Positions 1 through 8,093 of a stretch of DNA of 64,000 nt are shown here, piece by piece (within the stretch, counting starts at the first letter, position 1; each line of letters starts with the position of its first letter). The position numbers were made by a program, and so were the translations under genes. The notes beneath the pieces were generated by a model. It saw only the letters and a program-made list of their open reading frames with translations, did not search any database and was not told where the DNA came from. Origin of the DNA: Aliikangiella marina. GTDB taxonomy: Bacteria; Pseudomonadota; Gammaproteobacteria; Enterobacterales; Kangiellaceae. The stretch spans positions 434,001 through 498,000 of the forward strand of contig NZ_VIKR01000003.1 in assembly GCF_007004765.1 (NCBI RefSeq), read 5' to 3'.

Positions 1-1182
1 CGTTCTGATCTTTGGCGGTGGTTTGATTTTTTGTGGATGCTCCACATAATGGACTACGATGCTCGAGAAGATGTTAATAATAACCTCTTGAAGATTGCCG
101 CTACGATGGGGTTGTTACTCACCCTCTGTGGTATTGGGATGCTATTTTATTCATTTGGCCATCGTAAAGTAAAACAAGTAACGACTTTGTCGTTGTTAAA
201 ATCTGTGCACAAATGGCTCGCTCTCGTTATCGGCCTTCAATTGGTTATTTGGACATTGAGTGGCGTTGTATTTAGTCTTCTCGATAAGGAAAAGGTTTCT
301 GGACGCTATTTAATTAACCAGCAGGATGTTGTTAGACCTTTATTGGAACTCGACAAGCTCAAACAAATTCAGGTTCGCTATCCTGCAATAGAGACAGTCT
401 TGACTCATAGTTTGTTAGGTAACCCCGTGTATCAAGTAAACATTAACAATGAACGTATCATGCTTGATTCGAAATCCTTAGAACCATTAAGTTTAAGTGA
501 GTCGACCGTTAAATTAATTGCGACGCAGCGTTTTAGAGGAGATGGCGAGCTTTTACAACTCAGTCAAATCAATGTTCAAAGCACTGAAACAAGAAAGTAT
601 CAATTGCCTTTGTGGAAAGCGGATTTTAATGATGCAGAAAGTACTAGTCTCTATATTGATGCCAAGACAGGAAATGTGATGGGCGCTAAAACTGATACTT
701 GGCGGCTATTTGATTTTTTTTGGATGTTACACATTATGGATTATGGAGAACGAAATGACTTTAATCATGCTTTAATTATTTTTGCGGCTGCTATTTCCTG
801 TTTTATTGCACTGAGCGGTTTGCTTATGTTGTTTTCCGCTTTTAAATGGTCAGACTTTAGTTTATGGACTCGATACCGAACAAAAAGAATTAACCTAAAC
901 TCTCGAGAAGGTGAATTGGTAACGATTCAAGCCAATAAATTTATGCGTTTATTGGATTTATTTAATCAAAAAAATATTGCTGTTCGCTCGAGTTGTGGTG
1001 GCGGTGGAAGTTGTGGTTTATGTCGAATAAAGGTAATCGGTAATTGCGATGTGTCGCCGGCGGATAGACAATTTTTTACAGAAACTGAACTGCAACAAGG
1101 CTATCGATTAGCTTGCCAAGTTGAATTGTGTGAAAGTATCAGCCTCGAATTACCGGCTCGCTATTTCGAACAGCTAAAGTAA
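1..1182 (+). CDS. PepSY-type membrane protein with C-terminal 2Fe-2S ferredoxin domain (5' partial)
   Basis: The reading frame is open from base 1, so the N-terminus lies outside the window. The visible part has PepSY-associated membrane segments (a hydrophobic helix soon after the start and another near codons 70-95), a periplasmic stretch, and a further helix near codons 260-290. The motif WMLHIMDY occurs twice, about 230 codons apart, each followed by a membrane helix, so the protein is built from repeated PepSY/transmembrane units. The last about 85 residues are a plant-type ferredoxin domain with cysteines at visible codons 332, 338, 341 and 372 (CX5CX2C...C), like the Fe-S domain of NqrF. 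The FAD/NADH domain of NqrF is absent. It probably moves electrons across or at the inner membrane, perhaps for metal or flavin reduction. Family assignment is firm; the role is inferred. It converges on the HDOD gene with a 7-base gap. Confidence 0.8.
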   Translation, partial: RSDLWRWFDFLWMLHIMDYDAREDVNNNLLKIAATMGLLLTLCGIGMLFYSFGHRKVKQVTTLSLLKSVHKWLALVIGLQLVIWTLSGVVFSLLDKEKVSGRYLINQQDVVRPLLELDKLKQIQVRYPAIETVLTHSLLGNPVYQVNINNERIMLDSKSLEPLSLSESTVKLIATQRFRGDGELLQLSQINVQSTETRKYQLPLWKADFNDAESTSLYIDAKTGNVMGAKTDTWRLFDFFWMLHIMDYGERNDFNHALIIFAAAISCFIALSGLLMLFSAFKWSDFSLWTRYRTKRINLNSREGELVTIQANKFMRLLDLFNQKNIAVRSSCGGGGSCGLCRIKVIGNCDVSPADRQFFTETELQQGYRLACQVELCESISLELPARYFEQLK

Positions 1183-1189
1183 TTAAAAG

Positions 1190-2044
1190 CTAACCGCCTA
1201 GCGCGCGTCGCGTGTCATTGATTCTCTGCTTAGCGTCCGCAACAAATGATAAACTTTTTTCGGGTGATAACTCCGCTTCTAAATGTAATTTAACGAAAGC
1301 AGGAATCTGATTAATGCGCGGGAGTTTTTTATTTTGAGGAAAAGCGATGTAAGTATGAAGTTTAGATACCAAAATTAAATCGGCTAAATTGACGGTCATT
1401 TCTTCATTGTATTTCCACTGATCTCGATATTGTGCCACTTGAATAAATTTTTCATTCAATCCCCACTTGCGAATAATCGCTGAGCCGATGCTAGAAGCAT
1501 ATCGTTCAAATAAAAAATACATCGCTGAATCATCCTCAATAAGTTCCGGATATTGAGCCGCTTTATCAATTAACGGAAGACAGCCGATATCTTGCACTAA
1601 TCCACCCAAAATGGCTTCATCAGGATCGAACCGGATGTCTTGAATATGTTCAGCAATGACACTGGCAACTGCTGCAGTGTAGGTGCTGTTTTGCCAGATT
1701 TTTTTTAACCAGGTCGCCATTTTTTTGTTGTTGTAAGCAAATAACGCTCTAATGGCATAAGTCATCGCAATGTTTCTAGTGTTAAGTAGTCCAAGGCGAC
1801 CAATAGCCAAGGGAACTTTTTGAATTTCTGCTGCGCCTCGATAGACCGGCGAGTTTGATATTTGAATTAAGTAACCACAAAACGCAGCGTCTGACTCAGC
1901 TACTTTACTGAGCTTGTTAATATCGGTATCGGGATCGGCCGCTTCTCTTTTTATTTTTAAACTGACCTCTGGCAAAATTGGCAACCGAATATCACCGGCA
2001 GCGAGATCTTTATGAATTTGTAAGAGAATATTACGCCGACTCAT
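1190..2044 (-). CDS. HDOD domain protein
   Basis: A 284-residue cytosolic protein. The segment LPILPEVSLKI near residues 20-30, followed by SDAAFCGYLIQISNSPVYRG, is the typical start of an HDOD domain, a catalytically degenerate relative of HD phosphohydrolases. Nearly the whole protein is this domain. HDOD proteins commonly act in signalling, for example with cyclic-di-GMP or chemotaxis modules, but no partner domain (GGDEF, EAL, receiver) is present here. The ATG start gives the full domain. It stands alone and converges on the preceding PepSY gene. Function beyond the family is not known. Confidence 0.8.
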   Translation of the reverse strand: MSRRNILLQIHKDLAAGDIRLPILPEVSLKIKREAADPDTDINKLSKVAESDAAFCGYLIQISNSPVYRGAAEIQKVPLAIGRLGLLNTRNIAMTYAIRALFAYNNKKMATWLKKIWQNSTYTAAVASVIAEHIQDIRFDPDEAILGGLVQDIGCLPLIDKAAQYPELIEDDSAMYFLFERYASSIGSAIIRKWGLNEKFIQVAQYRDQWKYNEEMTVNLADLILVSKLHTYIAFPQNKKLPRINQIPAFVKLHLEAELSPEKSLSFVADAKQRINDTRRALGG

Positions 2045-2114
2045 CTTAAAAAACCTGTTAACTTTATCTATAAGTTTAGATGAATCTAGTCAGATTGTTA
2101 GTTGATTTTTTGGT

Positions 2115-2549
2115 TTAATCCGATGATAGCAAAATTTTCTTACCAAGCTGACAGTCTCTCGGTCGAAGTCTGAGAATGATGCTGCCTTCAATGCACTGCC
2201 AGCGAACTTGGCTATTCTCAATAAATGGGACAAGCACGATAGTTTTGTTAGCGACTTCTGTGTCGCCATCGCTAAACCTTAGGGTTACTCTATCTACGCC
2301 GACAACCGTTGTGACTTCAATCGATTGTCCTGTTTTATTGAGAGGGAGATTTGTTTTGGTGTTTGCAAGTTGGAATTTTCGATTATTGAGAAATTGTTTT
2401 TCCAGTGGCGATACCGCCTGTGAAAAATTATTAATTGCCTGCTCAACTAATAAAATATCATCTCGATTTTTATCTTGCAGCACGGCAAAATAAATTCCTG
2501 CTCCAATGGCGCTAAGCATTAATACCAGAATGATTAGATTTTTATTCAT
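2115..2549 (-). CDS. Small membrane-anchored protein with pilin-like C-terminus
   Basis: A 144-residue protein with an N-terminal hydrophobic segment (about residues 4-24) acting as a signal anchor, then a soluble domain. The C-terminal part has two cysteines about 15 residues apart (WQCIEG ... RPRDCQ), which resembles the disulfide loop at the end of type IV pilins. The helix after the membrane segment also resembles a pilin spine. The class III prepilin leader (G/F-T-L-I-E) is missing, so it is unlikely to be processed by a prepilin peptidase. No neighbours are pilus genes. I call it pilin-like on pattern only. Confidence 0.55.
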   Translation of the reverse strand: MNKNLIILVLMLSAIGAGIYFAVLQDKNRDDILLVEQAINNFSQAVSPLEKQFLNNRKFQLANTKTNLPLNKTGQSIEVTTVVGVDRVTLRFSDGDTEVANKTIVLVPFIENSQVRWQCIEGSIILRLRPRDCQLGKKILLSSD

Positions 2550-2776
2550 ATCGTCGATTTATCGTAGAGACGCATCAGTTAGCTTAACGAACTGTTTGAT
2601 TGATTCTTTCAATTAGTTTATCAGACTATTAGCGTTAATTGGGCTAAACATCACAAGGTTTGCCTGATTCTAGGTTTAATTTGCCCTCATTCTGTCAATC
2701 TCAGGATAGATTTTCAGTAACAAGATCGGCTAAGATGAGTCCAATTTTCAGAATGCTTTAAGTTAACGGAATTTCT

Positions 2777-3922
2777 GTGTTACTAATAAAATCATTGCTA
2801 TGTCTGCGCGGCTTTGATAACGGGCGACGCTTCCTTGCGGTAAGTTTAGGTTGTTATGGGCTGTTTATATTGCTCAGCCCGGTCTTGTTGAAAGCTCCAG
2901 TACTTTTAGTTTTATTGTTGCTCTGTGTAACGCCTATATTGACCGCTTCTTCAATGCGCAGAATTCATGACGCCGGGTTCGCAACCCCTTACGCGGTTAT
3001 TCCGACTTTAGTTTATTGGCTTTCTGTACTAGGGATTACTTTCATTGAACATGGTGCAGCTTATGCACTGCTTATTTTATCCATTTTAGTAACGTTAGCG
3101 ATGACGACTATCAGTAATGCGCGAGTTCGTCGTGATAGACAATACTACCTTGGATATCATGGCCCTGTATTTGACGAAGAAAGTCGAGAAAAAGCAGCCG
3201 AACGACGCTTCTACGATCGAATTGAGCCCACACTTGCGGCTGGTCATGCGAGTGCTGAAGAGTCCGTTAATTCGGCGAATAATAATATCGAAGGTAGGCA
3301 ATCTCCGCCCAGCCAATCAATTGAACCCGATTTGGCTGCGACCAACCGATTCCATTCTGCTCATTACGCCCCCACCAATCAAAGTAGTTTCGAGCAAAAA
3401 CTTGGAGATTGGTTTTTAGCAAATAAAATGCTCTCAATCGGCAGCGCTCTTGCGGTGATGACAATATTGGTTGTTTTCTTAGCCTGGCCGGAAGAGCCAA
3501 GTGATGAGAGGCAAACCGAGGAATCCGTTGTGCAAACTCAATCTGTACGCGAAAGGCTTCATAAAATCAAAATGCCTGACAACTTTTGGATAATGTTAGA
3601 TCAAAATGAGTCGCTTACTGTTGCTTGGCAAGGCGATATTATGAAGGATGGTGAGCTATGGTCTGCCGTCACCGGTAAAGGCGATAGGAGTTGCTTCGAA
3701 TTGCGTTTTAATGGCGGCGATAGCTATCGAACGATGCAGGTAGAAGTAAAAAATCAAGGTGACTACTATGCTGATTTTTCACCCGTTGATACTAGAGTAA
3801 TGCTAGAGGGAATCGCCAAGAAAAGTCGCTTCACTCTTTGTGGTTTTGAGTTTTCTTTAAAAGGCACTCAAGCCATCATGATGTCAAATAAAGCTTACTT
3901 CGATATATTAACTGAAGAGTAA
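2777..3922 (+). CDS. DUF805-family membrane protein with extra C-terminal periplasmic domain
   Basis: A 381-residue protein starting at GTG. The first about 115 residues hold several hydrophobic helices and the family motif RRIHDAGF (residues 61-68), matching DUF805 (YhaH/YhaI-like) membrane proteins, which are normally only about 110-150 residues long. After a polar linker (about 115-215) there is another transmembrane helix at about 218-237, then a soluble domain of about 140 residues with two cysteines, probably periplasmic. This architecture is longer than usual. The function of DUF805 is unknown. It is monocistronic, with recG convergent downstream. Confidence 0.65.
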   Translation: MLLIKSLLCLRGFDNGRRFLAVSLGCYGLFILLSPVLLKAPVLLVLLLLCVTPILTASSMRRIHDAGFATPYAVIPTLVYWLSVLGITFIEHGAAYALLILSILVTLAMTTISNARVRRDRQYYLGYHGPVFDEESREKAAERRFYDRIEPTLAAGHASAEESVNSANNNIEGRQSPPSQSIEPDLAATNRFHSAHYAPTNQSSFEQKLGDWFLANKMLSIGSALAVMTILVVFLAWPEEPSDERQTEESVVQTQSVRERLHKIKMPDNFWIMLDQNESLTVAWQGDIMKDGELWSAVTGKGDRSCFELRFNGGDSYRTMQVEVKNQGDYYADFSPVDTRVMLEGIAKKSRFTLCGFEFSLKGTQAIMMSNKAYFDILTEE

Positions 3923-4033
3923 ATTGAATAGCCCCATTGAAGTAGAAGCAGAAATTGGATCGTGCCGAAATCGGAGTGGTGCATTAGCTTCAAGATGCGC
4001 TAACAATAGTTCCATCAGGCATTCGTTTGATGG

Positions 4034-6130
4034 CTAAACTCGGCTCAGTTGCTCGCCGACTTTAACCCAACGAGCGCAGAGTGCATCGGCATGTTCAGAG
4101 TGGTGCCCCGCCAAGTCATCTGCGCAAGCATAGACTTCAGGGAGCAGTTCGCTGTCTCTAATTAAGTCAGCAAATTTATACTCAATAACCCCAGTCTGCC
4201 GTGTACCCAACACTTCACCTGGTCCTCTGAGTTCGAGATCTTTTTCTGCAATGACGAATCCATCGGATGACTCTCGCATTACGTTGAGTCTTTGTTTGGC
4301 ATTGTTTGATAAAGGTGAATGATACATTAACAAGCAATGGCTTTCTTTGTCTCCCCGACCAACTCTACCGCGCAGCTGGTGGAGTTGTGATAACCCTAGG
4401 CGCTCTGGGTTTTCGATGATCATCAAACTCGCATTCGGGACATCAACACCGACTTCAATGACCGTAGTAGCAACGAGTAGATCAGTCTCACCCTGCTTAA
4501 AAGCATTCATGACTTGTTGTTTTTCAGCGGGTTTCATTCGTCCGTGAATAAGTCCAATTTTGAGTTGTGTTAATTGCTCGCTTAGTTGTTGATGGGTTGC
4601 TTCTGCTGCTTGACATTGGAGCTCTTCCGACTCGTCGATTAAAGTACACACCCAATACACTTGCCGCTTATCGGTCATGCAAGCTTGCTTTACTCGTTCG
4701 ATAACTTGTTCCCTTTTTGCATCACTGATGACGACTGTTTGAATCGGTTTGCGCCCTGGTGGGAGTTCGTCAATGATTGATAGATCCAAATCAGCGAAAG
4801 CTGTTTGTGCTAAGGTTCGCGGGATGGGCGTGGCGGTCATTACTAATTGATGGGGTTGATGTTGGCCATTGTTGGCTTGAAACCCTTTCTCTAGCAGTGT
4901 CTTTCGTTGTTCTACCCCAAACCGATGTTGCTCATCGATTACCACCAAAGCTAATCCTTTAAAGGTTACTTTATTTTGGAATAAGGCGTGAGTTCCAATC
5001 ACCATTTTTGCCTCGCCACTTTCGATAGTTGAGAGCGCTTGTCTTTTTTCAGCGGCCGGCATCTTACTGGTGAGTAGAACGACTGTTACTCCATGCGGCT
5101 CAAACCAAGTTTTAAATGATTTGTAATGCTGTTCGGCGAGGATTTCAGTCGGCGCCATAAGTGCAGACTGCAAATCTTCTTGAGCAGCAATTGAAAGCAT
5201 ATTAATTGCCGCAACGAGGGTTTTTCCCGATCCGACATCGCCTTGGACCAGGCGCATCATTGGGTAATCATTTTTCATGTCATTAGCGATTTCATGAATG
5301 ACTCTTTGTTGGGCACTGGTAAGACTAAAGGGTAAGTCTTTTTCGAATCTGTCACGTATTTCGGTGGCCGGAGCAATGCTTATCGCTTTATGTGAACGGG
5401 TATTGGATTTTATTCGCTGTAAGGCAATATGTTGCGCAACAAGCTCTTCGAAAGCCAGCCTTTTGATTAGTGGGTGTTCACCGTTTTCCAGTGCATCGAG
5501 AGAGACTTCAAGGGGGGGGTGGTGAAGCGTAAGCAGCGCATCTTTAAGTGGTGGAAACTTGAGTTTTTCGAGCCAACTATTCGGTAGCAGTTCAGTAACT
5601 TGATTTCTTGACAGATAATTGAGTGCTTGAGCCATAATGCTATGTAAAGTGCGTTGCTGCAGCCCTTCTGTGGTTGGATAAATCGCTTTAAGACCTTCTT
5701 CCAATTTTGGCTGTGGATTGTCTTTTAAGAAGGTCATTTCCGGATGAATCATGCCGAAGTTACGGCCAAAATGACTCACTTGGCCGAAACATTGAATGTA
5801 CTGACCGGCGACAAACTGCTTCTTCTGAGCCATGGAGAAGTAAAAAAGCCGAATATCCAAACTGCCGCTTTCATCCGATATTTTACAGACCAATGAACGT
5901 CGCTTGCCGAACAATATATTGGCACTTTCTATGACACCACAAATTTGCGCGGTCTGGCCATGTAATAAACTACCAATAGGGTGGATTCGGCTTCGATCTT
6001 GATAGCGGGTTGGTAAATGGAACAGCAAATCTTCCAGGTTAAATATACTTAACCTAGCGAGTTTTTCTTGTATTTTGGGGCCGACTCCCTTGAGAACGTC
6101 GACACCAATTGATGCGAGCTTTGATTGCAA
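4034..6130 (-). CDS. recG: ATP-dependent DNA helicase RecG
   Basis: At 698 residues it is the usual RecG length. It remodels stalled replication forks and Holliday junctions. An N-terminal wedge/OB-fold region (about 10-200) is followed by superfamily 2 helicase motifs: Walker A in VQGDVGSGKTLVA, DEQH (a DEAD/H variant typical of RecG), MTATPIPRT, and the C-terminal motif QLRGRVGRG. The C-terminal region contains the RecG signature around GPGEVLGTRQTG. It lies 13 bases downstream of oxyR on the same strand; oxyR-recG pairs are known in Pseudomonas, so the two are likely cotranscribed. Confidence 0.97.
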   Translation of the reverse strand: MQSKLASIGVDVLKGVGPKIQEKLARLSIFNLEDLLFHLPTRYQDRSRIHPIGSLLHGQTAQICGVIESANILFGKRRSLVCKISDESGSLDIRLFYFSMAQKKQFVAGQYIQCFGQVSHFGRNFGMIHPEMTFLKDNPQPKLEEGLKAIYPTTEGLQQRTLHSIMAQALNYLSRNQVTELLPNSWLEKLKFPPLKDALLTLHHPPLEVSLDALENGEHPLIKRLAFEELVAQHIALQRIKSNTRSHKAISIAPATEIRDRFEKDLPFSLTSAQQRVIHEIANDMKNDYPMMRLVQGDVGSGKTLVAAINMLSIAAQEDLQSALMAPTEILAEQHYKSFKTWFEPHGVTVVLLTSKMPAAEKRQALSTIESGEAKMVIGTHALFQNKVTFKGLALVVIDEQHRFGVEQRKTLLEKGFQANNGQHQPHQLVMTATPIPRTLAQTAFADLDLSIIDELPPGRKPIQTVVISDAKREQVIERVKQACMTDKRQVYWVCTLIDESEELQCQAAEATHQQLSEQLTQLKIGLIHGRMKPAEKQQVMNAFKQGETDLLVATTVIEVGVDVPNASLMIIENPERLGLSQLHQLRGRVGRGDKESHCLLMYHSPLSNNAKQRLNVMRESSDGFVIAEKDLELRGPGEVLGTRQTGVIEYKFADLIRDSELLPEVYACADDLAGHHSEHADALCARWVKVGEQLSRV

Positions 6131-6143
6131 TTTAGCGGTCTGG

Positions 6144-7073
6144 TTAACTGTCTTGTTGCAACGGCAAGAGGTCGACTTGGCCTGCCAGCGCGTGCTGAAG
6201 AGATTCAGCGACCACCTTAACTGCTTCTTTTCTTGGGAAGCTAGAGCGCCAGGCTAAGATGACTCTGCGTTTGGGGACTGGATCAGCAAACGGTCGAGAG
6301 TCTAATCCAGGGTAGTCAGTTTGTTTGGCCAGCGCGGTCACTGGCATAACGGTAATTCCTAATTTCATCGCGACCATATGGCGAATCGTTTCAAGTGAGC
6401 TTCCCACGACCCAATCCTCGTTATTCGAATTGGGTGAGAAACAATTAGGACAAGCCGCAATAACCTGATCTCTAAAACAGTTACCTTTACCCAACATGAT
6501 TAAATCTTTCCCTGCAATGTCTTTGACACTTACTGATGAGGCTTCTGAGAAAGGATGCCCATCATAAAACAGCGGCATAAAGTCTTCGTCATAGACTTCA
6601 AGTGTTTCGATAGCGGGATCTGAAAACGGTAGCGCAAGCACGGCGATGTCAATTTCTGCAGTTAGTAACTTCTTACGTAAGTTTTCGGTGTAGTCCTCAT
6701 CGATATGGAGCGGCATTTTGGGATGCTTTTCTCGCATATAAGGAACCAGGGAAGGGTAGAGGTATGGACCTATCGTAAAAATTGCGCCAATTTTAAGCAC
6801 TCCTTCGAGCGGACTTTTTTGTACACTCTTCAGATAGCTAAGCTTTTCAGCCTCTTCGATAACCTTTTGCGCCTGCTGAACCACAGCTTCGCCTTCGGGA
6901 GTCACCTCGACCTGTCGCTTGCCACGCTGAAAAATGGTAATCCCGAGCTCTTCTTCAAGCTTCTTAACTGCAATACTTAAGCTAGGTTGACTGACATGAC
7001 AAGCCTCAGCCGCTTTACTGAAGTGCTGAGTCTGGGCTACCGCTACTACATACCTGAGTTCGTTGAGTGTCAT
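6144..7073 (-). CDS. oxyR: Hydrogen peroxide-sensing LysR-type regulator OxyR
   Basis: A 309-residue LysR-family regulator. The N-terminal winged HTH (about residues 1-60) is followed by the effector domain. The redox pair falls at Cys199 and Cys208 (GNCFRDQVIAAC), the same positions and spacing as the disulfide-forming cysteines of E. coli OxyR. The following SSLETIRHMVAMKLGITVMP also matches OxyR. On oxidation it should activate peroxide-defence genes. recG follows directly, so peroxide stress may be coupled to fork repair. Confidence 0.95.
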   Translation of the reverse strand: MTLNELRYVVAVAQTQHFSKAAEACHVSQPSLSIAVKKLEEELGITIFQRGKRQVEVTPEGEAVVQQAQKVIEEAEKLSYLKSVQKSPLEGVLKIGAIFTIGPYLYPSLVPYMREKHPKMPLHIDEDYTENLRKKLLTAEIDIAVLALPFSDPAIETLEVYDEDFMPLFYDGHPFSEASSVSVKDIAGKDLIMLGKGNCFRDQVIAACPNCFSPNSNNEDWVVGSSLETIRHMVAMKLGITVMPVTALAKQTDYPGLDSRPFADPVPKRRVILAWRSSFPRKEAVKVVAESLQHALAGQVDLLPLQQDS

Positions 7074-7112
7074 AGCGAATTTCTTATTTAGAGAATTTTC
7101 GATATGATAAAA

Positions 7113-7121
7113 CTATTATAA
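7113..7121 (-). promoter_or_regulatory. Possible oxyR promoter -10
   Basis: On the minus strand a perfect TATAAT lies at 7115-7120, about 42 bases upstream of the oxyR ATG. No good -35 hexamer is visible at 16-18 bases spacing, so it may depend on an activator. The assignment rests on the -10 match only. Confidence 0.3.
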
Positions 7122-7212
7122 TGCTGAAGCAATTGATTTATATCAGGCTCGATTCATTTAGGCCAGCGAGCCAATGCTGACCGTTTCAATCTAAGCCCCA
7201 AAATAGATGGGG

Positions 7213-7701
7213 TTAACTAACGGGATATCCGGCGTGAAATTTTTTGACTGGCTCAGCCTGTTCTGCGTTGACTAGGATTGGCCGAGGACTTGCTATACTG
7301 GCTGATGCTTGGTTGGCGGCAACAGAGTTGGTCAGCATGTAGCCTTTCTTTGGTACAGTGATTATCCGCGCAGGAATATTGCCGGTTTTTAAAACTTTAC
7401 GAAGGTGGCAGACAGCGTGAGTGAGGCCTTTTTCACCGGTGTAGTGATTACCCAGCCATATATCGTGGATAAGCTGTTCGCGGGTCACTAGTTTGTCTGG
7501 ATTGTTAATTAAATGAATGAATAGCTGCCATAATTTGCTGCGAAGATGAAAAACTTTACAGTCTGTGGTTAGGGTTTGCGTGTCAGGATCAAGGCGAAAG
7601 TAATCAGAAAAAGTGATTGAAGTGATTTCTGGTTCTAATGCTGCCATATTAATAGTACCCATTTTTGTTGTATCTCCGGCATAATCAACGCGCTGAATCA
7701 C
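7213..7701 (-). CDS. Orphan OmpR/CadC-type winged-helix regulator
   Basis: A 162-residue protein. Residues about 35-128 form a Trans_reg_C winged helix: the segment LVTREQLIHDIW and the recognition region THAVCHLRKVL, then the wing RIITVPKKGYML. There is no receiver domain, and the C-terminal about 35 residues show no membrane helix, unlike CadC or ToxR. The protein is therefore a stand-alone DNA-binding unit. It is divergent from the TonB-dependent receptor at 8094 and could regulate it; this is positional inference. Confidence 0.75.
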   Translation of the reverse strand: MIQRVDYAGDTTKMGTINMAALEPEITSITFSDYFRLDPDTQTLTTDCKVFHLRSKLWQLFIHLINNPDKLVTREQLIHDIWLGNHYTGEKGLTHAVCHLRKVLKTGNIPARIITVPKKGYMLTNSVAANQASASIASPRPILVNAEQAEPVKKFHAGYPVS

Positions 7702-8093
7702 GCTTGGTCCTAAGGGTTCAGCACACTACCTGTTGACTTTCATTATAATGATGGCAATCGGTTAAAGTTTTTCCGTTTGTCACAAAGTATGTCGTCAGCA
7801 GAGTGCGCGGCTCTATTGATTTAGACGTGAAGTACTTCGCAATGGTCGCAAAAAAATTGAATAAATATCTTTTTTTATCGCAAAAGCGATATTTTTTATC
7901 TCATGGCGTAAAAGGAAACGCTATTATTTACTAATGAGATGTTGAGAAAAGAGTCAACAATTCAACAAAAATCGTGAATAATTACTATTTAAATGGAGCA
8001 CATTTTGTATGATTATGGCTGCGGAGTAATAACTGCGCATAATATAGAAATTTGCTATCTTACTCGTCTTGGGGATATGAAGGTCAAAGTAAG
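7702..8093. other. Intergenic region upstream of a TonB-dependent receptor
   Basis: About 390 bases between divergent genes, with no credible gene. It holds a 12-base palindrome TCATTATAATGA at 7740-7751, containing a TATAAT on each strand, and a short hairpin (TATCGC-AAAA-GCGATA, 7876-7891) followed by six Ts. The hairpin reads as a weak terminator or attenuator in the receptor's leader. Confidence 0.4.
7876..7897 (+). terminator. Weak terminator-like hairpin in the receptor leader
   Basis: A 6-bp perfect stem TATCGC/GCGATA with an AAAA loop is followed by TTTTTT. Its plus-strand orientation, about 200 bases upstream of the receptor start, would allow premature termination. The stem is AT-rich and short, so this is tentative. 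Confidence 0.3.

Noticed and set aside
2176-2493. 105-codon plus-strand frame
   Set aside because: Antisense shadow of the pilin-like gene, with no ribosome site.
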